16,185 nt of DNA from contig WFMN01000258.1 of the NCBI GenBank assembly GCA_015489095.1, positions 1-16,185 of the forward strand, in the 5' to 3' direction. The notes under the pieces were generated by a model, which was not told the DNA's origin, did not search any database, and worked only from the letters and a program-made list of their open reading frames with translations. The position numbers were made by a program, and so were the translations under genes. Numbering within the stretch: the first letter of the stretch is position 1; the number at the start of each line of letters is the position of its first letter. Below are positions 7,871-14,407 of this stretch, piece after piece. The stretch comes from Mariprofundaceae bacterium (GTDB taxonomy: Bacteria; Pseudomonadota; Zetaproteobacteria; Mariprofundales; J009).

Positions 7871-9754
7871 CTACTTCGCCAGCATCTCGTTGATGCGGCG
7901 CACAAACCCCGCCGGATCCTCCGGCAGCGCCCCCTCGGCTAAAATCGCTTGATCCATCAGGATTTGCGACCAGGTCTCGATATCGGCGTGGTCGAGCTGC
8001 AGGTTCATCCGGATGATCAGCGGATGGTCGGGGTTGAGCTCCAGAATCGGCTTCACCTCCGGCGCGTTCTGCCCCGCCTGCTTGAGAATCCGCTCTAGGT
8101 TGCCGCTGATGTCGAACTGATCGGAGATCAGGCAGGCCGGCGACTCGGTCAGGCGGTTGCTGATGCGCACATCCTTCACCCGGTCGCCCAGCGCCGCCTT
8201 CACCTTCTCGACCAGCTTGCTGGTTTGCTCCTTCTTCCGCTTCTGCTCCTCCGCGCTCTCCTCGCCACCGGCGATCCCTGAGAGGTCGAGCTCCCCTTTG
8301 GCGATCGACTGCAGCTTCTTGCCGTCGAACTCGGTCAAATGCTGCACCAGCCACTCGTCGATGCGGTCGTGCAGCAGCAGCACCTCGATCTCCTTCTTGC
8401 GGAAGATCTCCAGATGCGGGCTATGCTTGGCCGCCTCTAGGCTATCGGCGGTGATGAAGTAGATGGTATCCTGCCCCTGTTTCATGCGCCCGATATAGTC
8501 GGCCAGCGACACCCGCTGCTCGTCGCTGCGGGTAGAGGCAAAACGCAACAGCCCCGCGATGCGCTCGCGGTTGCTAAAATCCTCGACCACCCCCTCTTTG
8601 AGGCAGGTGCCGAACTGATCCCAGAAGGCGGTGTAGTCGCTGTCGTCCTCCTGCTTGGCCAGCCCCTCCAGATGGCCCAGCATCCGCTTGGTGGCACCGG
8701 TCTTGATCGCGGCGATCGCCGGGTTTTCCTGCAGGATCTCACGCGACACATTGAGCGGCAGGTCACTGGAGTCGATCACGCCGCTGGTGAAGCGCAGCCA
8801 GCGCGGCAGCAGCTCATCGCCCGCCTCCATGATGAAGACGCGGTTGACATAGAGCTTCACATGGCTCTTCGACTCCGCATGCCACAGATCGAACGGCGCG
8901 TGCTTGGGAATATAGAGCAGCAGGGTGTACTCATACTTCCCCTCCAGCTTCTGATGCAGCCACGAGTGGGCATCGTCGAAGCCGTGGCCGACATGCTTGT
9001 AGAAGTTCTGATACTCCTCGTCGGAGATCTCCGACTTGGGGCGCGTCCACAACGCGGAGGCCTGATTGACCACCTCCATCTCCCCCTTCTTGCGCTTCTT
9101 CTCGTCGCTGTGCGCCATCTTGATCGGGAAGGGGATATGGTCGGCATACTTGTGGATGATCGAACGCAGGCGGAAATCCTCAAGAAACTCCTCGGCGTCG
9201 TCGCGCAGATGGAGCACCACCTCGGTGCCGCGCGCGGCAACCTCCACCGTCTCCAGCGTGTAGCTGCCGTCACCGGAAGATTCCCAGCGTACGCCATGCT
9301 CCGCCCCCATGCCGGCGCGGCGGGTGGTCAGGGTGACGCGATCGGCCACCAGAAAGGCGGAGTAGAAGCCGACGCCGAACTGGCCGATCATCTGGCTGTC
9401 GGCCTTGGCATCGCCGGAAAGGTTTTCGCAGAAAGCCTTGGTACCCGACCTAGCGATGGTGCCGATGTTGTCGATCACCTCGTCGCGGCTCATGCCGATG
9501 CCGTTGTCGCGCACGGTGATGCTCTTTGCCTCCTTATCGACGCTGATCTCAAGGTGCAGATCGGAATCCCCCTCGTAGAGCGAGTCGTCGGTCGCCGCCT
9601 CGAAACGCAGTTTATCGGCGGCATCGGAGGCGTTGGAGATCAGCTCGCGCAAAAAGATCTCGCGGTTGGAGTAGAGCGAGTGGATCATCAGATCGAGCAG
9701 TTGCGTCACCTCGGTCTGGAAAGTAAACGATTCTTTGTGGGTATCCTGGGTCAT
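7871..9754 (-). CDS. htpG: Molecular chaperone HtpG (bacterial Hsp90)
   Basis: A full-length 627-residue Hsp90 chaperone of the cytoplasm, an ATP-driven dimer that remodels client proteins. The GHKL ATPase domain shows FLRELISNASDAADKLRF (E37 for hydrolysis, N41 for magnesium), DNGIGM (83-88), a lid region, and GQFGVGFYSAF (124-134). The middle domain has LYVNRVFIM and the LPLNVSREILQ segment, with R near its end as the expected catalytic arginine region. The C-terminal dimerisation domain ends in RINEMLAK with no eukaryotic MEEVD tail. A GGAGGA sequence lies about 11 bases before the ATG, slightly far. The gene stands alone, with a hairpin after it and a repeat cassette just upstream of its promoter region. 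Confidence 0.96.
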   Translation of the reverse strand: MTQDTHKESFTFQTEVTQLLDLMIHSLYSNREIFLRELISNASDAADKLRFEAATDDSLYEGDSDLHLEISVDKEAKSITVRDNGIGMSRDEVIDNIGTIARSGTKAFCENLSGDAKADSQMIGQFGVGFYSAFLVADRVTLTTRRAGMGAEHGVRWESSGDGSYTLETVEVAARGTEVVLHLRDDAEEFLEDFRLRSIIHKYADHIPFPIKMAHSDEKKRKKGEMEVVNQASALWTRPKSEISDEEYQNFYKHVGHGFDDAHSWLHQKLEGKYEYTLLLYIPKHAPFDLWHAESKSHVKLYVNRVFIMEAGDELLPRWLRFTSGVIDSSDLPLNVSREILQENPAIAAIKTGATKRMLGHLEGLAKQEDDSDYTAFWDQFGTCLKEGVVEDFSNRERIAGLLRFASTRSDEQRVSLADYIGRMKQGQDTIYFITADSLEAAKHSPHLEIFRKKEIEVLLLHDRIDEWLVQHLTEFDGKKLQSIAKGELDLSGIAGGEESAEEQKRKKEQTSKLVEKVKAALGDRVKDVRISNRLTESPACLISDQFDISGNLERILKQAGQNAPEVKPILELNPDHPLIIRMNLQLDHADIETWSQILMDQAILAEGALPEDPAGFVRRINEMLAK

Positions 9755-9791
9755 CGGGACGGTGTTCCTCCGTTGTGGGTTGATGCCGCCC

Positions 9792-9820
9792 TATGTAGGG
9801 AACGCAAAAGCTGTTTACAA
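9792..9820 (-). promoter_or_regulatory. htpG: Tentative sigma-70-like promoter of htpG
   Basis: On the minus strand TTGTAA (9820-9815) and TACATA (9797-9792) are separated by 17 bases, about 40 bases before the htpG start. Matches to consensus are partial (4/6 and 3/6). No sigma-32 (heat-shock) CTTGAA/CCCCAT pair was seen. The -35 abuts the 7-bp repeat that borders the cassette at 9828-9980. Confidence 0.3.
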
Positions 9821-9827
9821 CCTCTCT

Positions 9828-9980
9828 GATCCCATCGCAAAAAGTCCGTCCATGGACTTTTTGCTTGACGGAAAGTGAAAAACGCGGTTTTCACTTTCCT
9901 TACAAATCAACATCTTGCTACGCAAGCTATTGATTTGCGCGGCCGTCCATGGCCGCGATGCCGACTTCTTGCGAAGTCGT
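9828..9980 (-). mobile_element. Non-coding hairpin cassette (repeat family copy A), MITE/REP-like
   Basis: A 153-bp stretch built almost wholly of five successive inverted repeats: 11-bp stem 9837-9847/9854-9864; 12-bp stem 9870-9881/9888-9899; nested 8+5-bp stem 9903-9937; 6-bp stem 9939-9944/9951-9956; 7-bp stem 9962-9968/9973-9979. CCTCTCT occurs directly outside both ends (9821-9827 and 9981-9987), as a target-site duplication would. Its 9827-9851 end is the exact 25-base reverse complement of 12360-12384, and the other end resembles the start of the copy at 12262. It encodes no protein of its own. It supplies the last codons of bioD and lies just upstream of htpG. Confidence 0.7.
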
Positions 9981-10622
9981 CCTCTCTGGTGCCAACAACC
10001 ACGCAACGAGCGGCGACAGCTCGCCCCCGCCGGGGGCAACCAGCGCAACCTTCACCCGCGGAAACCATGCGCGGGCGGCCTGCCGGCACTGGTCGGCGAA
10101 GGGCATCTCCGCCGCGCTGACGGCGTTGATCACCAGCCACACCCGCCGCCGGGGCGCAAGCAGGGTCAGGTGGGCAAGCATCTGACTTAGGCATCCTAAG
10201 CGGGCGCGAACCACCAGCACCACCATCGCCTCCGGCAGCGCCGCGATCCAGTCAAGCTGGGTGAAGCCGGCGGCCAGCGGCACCATCAGCCCCCCCACCC
10301 CCTCGATCAGGGTGACGGGTTGGGCGGCCATCCGCCGCCGACACCACGCCAGCAGCGCGGCGCGATCCACCGGTTGGTCAAACAGCGGCGCCAGCGGTTT
10401 CGGGGTGGTGTGCAAGTTGATCTCCGTCTGGCCGGGTTGCAGGGCACGCAGCCGCGCCACATCACCGTTGACCCCATCATCCCCGACACCGCACGCCACC
10501 GGCTTGAGCGCCACCACCCCCGTGCCGCGGCGGCGCAACCGATCCAGCAGCAGCGTGGTGACAAAGGTTTTGCCGCTGTCGGTATCGGCGGCGGTGATGA
10601 AGCAAGCGGTCGCGGCGGCCAT
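9927..10622 (-). CDS. bioD: Dethiobiotin synthetase, C-terminus formed by repeat cassette
   Basis: A 231-residue ATP-dependent enzyme closing the ureido ring of dethiobiotin from diaminopelargonic acid, the penultimate step of biotin synthesis. P-loop AADTDSGKT (11-19) replaces the common GTDTEVGKT; K18 and T19 are kept. ALKPVACG (38-45) carries the substrate lysine K40, and GD(54) and E107 in IEGVGGLMVPL are the expected metal and substrate residues. VINAV (about 166-170) is the usual base-binding region. No other bio genes are nearby. The last residues after LLAPER (TTSQEVGIAAMDGRANQ) are encoded inside the hairpin cassette, so the original C-terminus was probably replaced by insertion; the enzyme core is intact. 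No clear ribosome site precedes the ATG at 10622. Confidence 0.87.
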   Translation of the reverse strand: MAAATACFITAADTDSGKTFVTTLLLDRLRRRGTGVVALKPVACGVGDDGVNGDVARLRALQPGQTEINLHTTPKPLAPLFDQPVDRAALLAWCRRRMAAQPVTLIEGVGGLMVPLAAGFTQLDWIAALPEAMVVLVVRARLGCLSQMLAHLTLLAPRRRVWLVINAVSAAEMPFADQCRQAARAWFPRVKVALVAPGGGELSPLVAWLLAPERTTSQEVGIAAMDGRANQ

Positions 10623-10651
10623 GGCATCATGCTACGCCCTACCCACAACCT

Positions 10652-10695
10652 AGGCAACACCGAGTAAAAAGGTAGAAGTTGCCAATCGGTTGCCT
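10652..10695. promoter_or_regulatory. Paired inverted/direct repeats upstream of bioD
   Basis: AGGCAAC at 10652-10658 can pair with GTTGCCT at 10689-10695, and its GGCAAC part (10653-10658) also pairs with GTTGCC at 10678-10683, giving two alternative stems; the two GTTGCC copies are 11 bases apart, about one helical turn. This suggests an operator or attenuator for bioD or for the divergent rsbT-like operon. The protein involved, if any, is unknown. The rest of the 262-bp region is repeat copy B plus unremarkable sequence. Confidence 0.25.
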
Positions 10696-10748
10696 TTATC
10701 GAGGCCGACACTACCATCCGCGCCGTTTTGAGATTCAAATCCGAGCAG

Positions 10749-10858
10749 ATTGCAACAAGTCCATGGAAGGGTTCGGGGAAAGGATTCCCCGCCTCACAGG
10801 CTGTAGGAGCGGTTTCCAACCGCGAATTACCACGGACGGACTTGTCGCGATAGGATCA
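10749..10858 (+). repeat. Hairpin repeat family, copy B (upstream of rsbT-like gene)
   Basis: A cassette with GGGGAA-AGGA-TTCCCC (10775-10790) and GCGGTT-TCC-AACCGC (10809-10823) hairpins, ending in CACGGACGGACTTGTCGCGA then TAGGATCA. It matches copy C at 12262-12384 over most positions, in the same orientation, and its right end differs from C at four of 30 positions. It ends 26 bases before the rsbT-like start. Confidence 0.75.
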
Positions 10859-10884
10859 AAATCCATTGGTGGGGGGTACCGCTT

Positions 10885-11304
10885 TTGAATCCACAACGCC
10901 AAATCACATCGGCCAGCACTGCCATTGCAGAGATCGACGATATCATCGAACAGCGACGACGCGCCCGTGAACTGGCCGAAACGGTGGGCATGCGCCTTGC
11001 CGATCAGGCGCGGGCGGTGATGTGTGTCACCGAGCTGGTGGAGAACATCGTCAAGCACACCCCCGGCGGGGAGTGCACCCTGTCGCAGCTCTCCTCCCCC
11101 CGCGGGATCCGCATCGTCTGTAGCGACCGCGGAAGCGGCATCCCCAATCTGGATCAACTCCTGCGCGAGCGGGCGGATACGCCGCACGATCTGCTCGGCG
11201 CGGGATTGATCGGCGTGCGGCGCATCGCCGACCATTTCGAGATCGAAAGCGGGGACGACGGCACCACCGTCTGCGTCGAGTGTGTTACGGAGGATGCACA
11301 ATGA
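10885..11304 (+). CDS. RsbT-like serine/threonine switch kinase (GHKL ATPase)
   Basis: A 139-residue protein closely matching the RsbT pattern of partner-switching kinases: a basic helix RRRARELAETVGMRLADQAR, N-box TELVENIVKH (E50, E53, N54), DRGSGIP (81-87), and GAGLIGVRRIADHFEIES (105-122), the last nearly diagnostic of RsbT rather than RsbW. In Bacillus RsbT phosphorylates the stressosome proteins RsbS/RsbR, is then released, and binds the N-terminal domain of RsbU to activate it. No RsbR, RsbS or RsbU is seen here; instead the next two genes carry RsbU_N-like domains. TTG at 10885 is the best start: a GGGGGG ribosome-like site lies eight bases upstream and the N-terminus matches RsbT length. 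Its stop overlaps the next start (ATGA). Confidence 0.88.
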   Translation: MNPQRQITSASTAIAEIDDIIEQRRRARELAETVGMRLADQARAVMCVTELVENIVKHTPGGECTLSQLSSPRGIRIVCSDRGSGIPNLDQLLRERADTPHDLLGAGLIGVRRIADHFEIESGDDGTTVCVECVTEDAQ

Positions 11305-12254
11305 GCCACCAAGCCCACAACCCCGCCGTCTGGCCGATGTTGATCAGCGACCACGGCAAGACCCTCTCCAAGCAACAGCAGCTGGGCGCCATCGCCAAGC
11401 GCTACGCCGACCAACTGGCGCAGCACCTCGATCAGCCGAGCGAAGCCACCCTGATGGACGCCTATGAGATGGGGCGCGAGATGGTGCGCAGCGAGATCAC
11501 GCCGGAGGTGGCGACGGCGCTGCACATGCAGGCGCTACAGCAGATGGCGGATGCGCCGCGCCCGGACGAGGCCAACCGCTTCTTGATGGAGGTGATGACC
11601 GCCTTCGGCAACGCCTTTCGCGCCATGCACGCCAGGGTGGAGGCCGACGACACCCTGCGGCGCAACTACCGCAAGCTCAAACACGCGCTGGGCGACACAC
11701 TGGAGGCGATCAACGCCATCCGGGATTCCGGGGATGTGGCATCAGCCTCCCACCAGCGCCGGGTCGGCCAACTGGCGGTGACGATCGCCGAACGGCTGGG
11801 GCTAGACGAGGATCGCATCGAAGGGCTGCGGGTGGCGGCGTCGCTGCACGATGTTGGCATGATGCGGGTTCCGCCCGAAACCCTGTCGCGACCGGGGCGG
11901 CTGGCGCCCTCGGAGATGGATCTGGTGCGCGCCCACCCCGAGGTGAGCTACGACATGCTCAAGGATATCGACTCTCCGTGGCCGATCGCCGAGATGGCGC
12001 GCCAGCACCACGAGCGCATGGATGGCAAGGGCTACCCGTACGGCCTCAAGGGGGATGAGATCCTGCTCGAATCGCGGGTGATTTCGGTGGCCGACACCAT
12101 CGAGGCGATGATCTCGCAACGCCCCTACCGCGCGGCGCTCGATATCGAGAGCGCGCTCGATGAGATCCGGGCGGGGAGCGGCACCCGCTTCGACCCGACG
12201 GTGGTCGAGGTGTGTGACACCCTCTTCACTCGGGAACACTTCACCTTCCACTAA
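11301..12254 (+). CDS. HD-GYP domain protein with RsbU_N-like N-terminal domain
   Basis: A 317-residue protein. Residues about 28-115 are helical, with AYEMGREMVRSEITPE and ALHMQALQQM, resembling the RsbT-binding N-terminal domain of RsbU and the start of the hybrid kinase downstream. Residues about 135-305 are HD-GYP, a family that hydrolyses cyclic-di-GMP using a metal centre: HD at 183-184, RAHPEVSYDML, HHE at 236-238, DGKGYPYGL (G244 Y245 P246), SVADTIEAM and RPYR. Metal ligands look complete, but the usual lysine of HDxGK is methionine (HDVGM), so activity may differ. The protein has no membrane segment. GGAGG lies seven bases before the ATG at 11301, which overlaps the rsbT-like stop as ATGA, so the two are translationally coupled. 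The HD-GYP call is firm; the N-domain identity is by eye. Confidence 0.88.
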   Translation: MSHQAHNPAVWPMLISDHGKTLSKQQQLGAIAKRYADQLAQHLDQPSEATLMDAYEMGREMVRSEITPEVATALHMQALQQMADAPRPDEANRFLMEVMTAFGNAFRAMHARVEADDTLRRNYRKLKHALGDTLEAINAIRDSGDVASASHQRRVGQLAVTIAERLGLDEDRIEGLRVAASLHDVGMMRVPPETLSRPGRLAPSEMDLVRAHPEVSYDMLKDIDSPWPIAEMARQHHERMDGKGYPYGLKGDEILLESRVISVADTIEAMISQRPYRAALDIESALDEIRAGSGTRFDPTVVEVCDTLFTREHFTFH

Positions 12255-12261
12255 TGATGAT

Positions 12262-12384
12262 GACTTCGCAAAAAGTCAGCATCGCGGCCACGCACGGGTT
12301 CGGGGAAAGGATTCCCCTCCTACAGGCTGTGAGCGCGGTTTCCAACCGCGAATGGCCACGGACGGACTTTTTGCGATGGGATCA
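12262..12384 (+). repeat. Hairpin repeat family, copy C (between HD-GYP and hybrid kinase genes)
   Basis: Starts with a TGACTT/AAGTCA hairpin and GCATCGCGGCCA, includes GGGGAA-AGGA-TTCCCC (12303-12318) and CGCGGTT-TCC-AACCGCG (12334-12350), and ends GGACTTTTTGCGATGGGATC at about 12383. Both ends carry CGCAAAAAGTC in opposite orientation, like terminal inverted repeats. The last 25 bases are an exact reverse complement of 9827-9851. It fills almost the whole gap between the two genes. Confidence 0.78.
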
Positions 12385-12387
12385 CGC

Positions 12388-14277
12388 ATGACACCAGAGA
12401 CCCTGCAACGCAAATACCTAGAGCTGCTCACAGCCTATTGCGCCGACGGCAGCGAGGAGCAGTTGCATAAAGGGCAGATGTTGGGACGGGAGATGGTCGC
12501 CCGGCGGGTACCACCGGAACAGATCGCCGACATGCACCACCACGCCCTGCTGGCGCTAAGTGATGCCAACCCGGATCACCCGTGCCATGAACTCATCGCC
12601 ACCGCCAGCCGGATGCTGTCGGAGATTCTGATGAGTTACGGCCTCGCGTTTCGCGAATCGCTCAGCCGCGGCAAGCTGGAAGAGAGCCTGCGGCTGGCCT
12701 CGGAGGTGGTGGAGAACACCCAAGATGGCGTGATCATCACCGACCTAGACGGCCACATCATCCGGGTCAACCCCGCCTTCTGCGCCGTCACCGGCTACAC
12801 CGCTGACGAGGTCATCGGCAAAACCCCGGCTATCCTCCAGTCCGGCTGGCAGGATAAGCGGTTTTACCGCGAGATGTGGCGGGCGATCAACGAGCAGGGG
12901 CGGTGGGAAGGCAAGATCTGGAATCGGCGCAAAAACGGCGATATCTATCCCGAACACCTCTCCATCACCACCACCTACAACGCCCGCGGCGAGCCCTCCC
13001 ACCGGGTGGGAGTCTTCTCCGATCTCAGCGAGCAGGAGGCGCTGGAGGAGCAGTTGCGGCAGGCGATGAAGATGGAGTCGATCGGCACCCTAGTCGGTGG
13101 CATCGCCCACGACTTCAACAACATGCTGGCGGGGCTCACCGGCAACCTCTACCTGCTTGGCCAACATATGGCGCCCGACGACCCGTCTCGCAACCGCCTA
13201 GAGCAGATGGAGGCGATCTGCGGCCGCGCGGCGGAGATGATCGCGCAACTGCTGGCCTTCGCCCGCAAGGGGGCGGTCGATATGCATCCGCTGCCGCTCG
13301 ATTCGTTCCTCAAGGAGGCGATCAAGCTGGCGCGGGTGACGATCCCAGAGAGCATCGCCTTCCGCTACGAGTTCTGCAGCGAGCCGTTGACCATCTTTGG
13401 CGACACCACCCAGTTGCAGCAGGTGATCATGAACCTGCTCAACAACGCCCGCGACGCCGCATCCCGGGCGGACAAGCCGGAGATCACCCTGAAACTGGAG
13501 CCCTTCACCGCCGATGATCCGTTCTGCCAGCGCCACCCCGATAGTTGTACGGCCGGCAGCCGCTTCGCCCACCTCTGCGTGCGGGACAACGGCGTCGGCA
13601 TCCCCAAAGAGAACCTCAACCATATCTTCGAGCCCTTTTTCACCACCAAGGAGGAGGGCAAGGGCACCGGGCTCGGCCTCTCCATGGTCTATGGCGCCAT
13701 TCAGAGCCACCGCGGCATCATCGAGGTGGAGAGCATGTGCAACTTCGGCACCAGCTTTCACCTCTACCTGCCGCTGTGCGACGACCACGCGCAGAGAACA
13801 GAGCAGACCACGAATCACCCAGCACCCCATCGCGCCGCCGCCGACCAGACCATTCTGCTTGCCGACGACAACAGCGTGGTGCGTACCTCCACCGCGGAGG
13901 TGCTAGAGGATCTGGGCTACCGCGTGCTGACCGCCGCCGATGGCGACGAGGCGTGGAGCATCTACCACTCCCAACCGCGCGGGGCGATCCATGTGGTGAT
14001 CCTCGATGTGGTGATGCCCAACCTCGACGGGCTGCAACTGGCCAAACGGATCCGCCAGCACAACCCGCAACAGCCGATCCTGTTTGCCACCGGCTACGAC
14101 CGGAACCTTCTGTTCCGCAAAGACGATGGCGACATCGCGGACATCGATGTGCTGACCAAGCCGTTCGATTTTGATATTTTATCCAAGAAAATCAAAGAGT
14201 CCCCCCCCCCCCGATTTTGTAGGGTTCAATACAACAAAAAGCCGTTTTCCGTGGTGACAAGAAGAGGGGTGGGGTAA
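12388..14277 (+). CDS. Hybrid sensor histidine kinase: RsbU_N-like, PAS, HisKA, HATPase, receiver
   Basis: A 629-residue cytoplasmic sensor. Order: RsbU_N-like helical domain (about 5-95, with MLGREMVARRVPPE echoing the HD-GYP protein); PAS (about 105-225, DGVIITDLDGHIIRVNPAFC); dimerisation helix with GGIAHDFNNML, phospho-acceptor H241; GHKL ATPase with NLLNNARDA, DNGVGIP, FEPFFTTK and GTGLGLSM; linker; receiver with acidic ADD, phospho-acceptor D540 in LDVVMPNLDG, and K591 in LTKPFD. The lack of membrane segments suggests a soluble signal or protein partner, probably the RsbT-like product. The start is uncertain: ATG at 12388 has a weak GGGA six bases before, while in-frame ATGs at 12376 and 12352 lie inside repeat copy C. 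After residue 604 the reading frame enters a C12 run, giving an atypical 25-residue tail. Confidence 0.9.
   Translation: MTPETLQRKYLELLTAYCADGSEEQLHKGQMLGREMVARRVPPEQIADMHHHALLALSDANPDHPCHELIATASRMLSEILMSYGLAFRESLSRGKLEESLRLASEVVENTQDGVIITDLDGHIIRVNPAFCAVTGYTADEVIGKTPAILQSGWQDKRFYREMWRAINEQGRWEGKIWNRRKNGDIYPEHLSITTTYNARGEPSHRVGVFSDLSEQEALEEQLRQAMKMESIGTLVGGIAHDFNNMLAGLTGNLYLLGQHMAPDDPSRNRLEQMEAICGRAAEMIAQLLAFARKGAVDMHPLPLDSFLKEAIKLARVTIPESIAFRYEFCSEPLTIFGDTTQLQQVIMNLLNNARDAASRADKPEITLKLEPFTADDPFCQRHPDSCTAGSRFAHLCVRDNGVGIPKENLNHIFEPFFTTKEEGKGTGLGLSMVYGAIQSHRGIIEVESMCNFGTSFHLYLPLCDDHAQRTEQTTNHPAPHRAAADQTILLADDNSVVRTSTAEVLEDLGYRVLTAADGDEAWSIYHSQPRGAIHVVILDVVMPNLDGLQLAKRIRQHNPQQPILFATGYDRNLLFRKDDGDIADIDVLTKPFDFDILSKKIKESPPPRFCRVQYNKKPFSVVTRRGVG
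14201..14212 (+). repeat. C12 homopolymer at the 3' end of the hybrid kinase gene
   Basis: Twelve consecutive C encode Pro codons just after the receiver domain. With 12 C the protein ends at 14277 (629 residues); one more C would stop at a TAG about eight codons on (611 residues); one fewer would give a different tail (622 residues). Tracts of this length are prone to slippage in vivo and to sequencing error. Confidence 0.9.
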
Positions 14278-14307
14278 CAACGGATATTCCATCCTCTTAG
14301 GCCACGC

Positions 14308-14331
14308 AACCGACAAACCTGCCGGTCGGTT
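14308..14331. terminator. Possible bidirectional terminator between convergent genes
   Basis: AACCGAC (14308-14314) pairs with GTCGGTT (14325-14331) around a ten-base loop, in the 130-bp gap where the hybrid kinase and the DUF255 gene converge. Only a short T-containing stretch follows, so the call is weak. Confidence 0.4.
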
Positions 14332-14407
14332 TCTATAGAGAGGGCGGCCATCAACAAGATACCATCCAGTCTGTTTGAATACCGGGTCGATCACCATCGG
14401 CCCGACG

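Noticed and set aside
8672..9829. A long plus-strand open frame (385 codons) opposite htpG
   Set aside because: It is antisense to a certain chaperone gene, is rich in His/Arg/Gly from GC-biased codons, and shows no domain.
10679..10888. A 69-codon frame through repeat copy B ahead of the rsbT-like gene
   Set aside because: It starts at TTG without a ribosome site and mostly translates the repeat; no evidence of selection as a protein, though its TGA overlaps the next start.
12160..12387. N-terminal extension of the hybrid kinase starting inside the HD-GYP gene
   Set aside because: The first part overlaps coding sequence of the HD-GYP C-terminus in another frame; only the last in-frame ATGs (12352, 12376) remain plausible alternatives.
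12876..13517. A 213-codon frame overlapping the hybrid kinase on the same strand
   Set aside because: It lies wholly inside the PAS-HisKA-HATPase coding region in another frame and is compositionally biased to Arg/Gly/Gln/Ala.
14179..14397. A 72-codon minus-strand frame in the convergent gap
   Set aside because: Half of it is antisense to the kinase tail and poly-C tract, with no ribosome site or recognisable domain.
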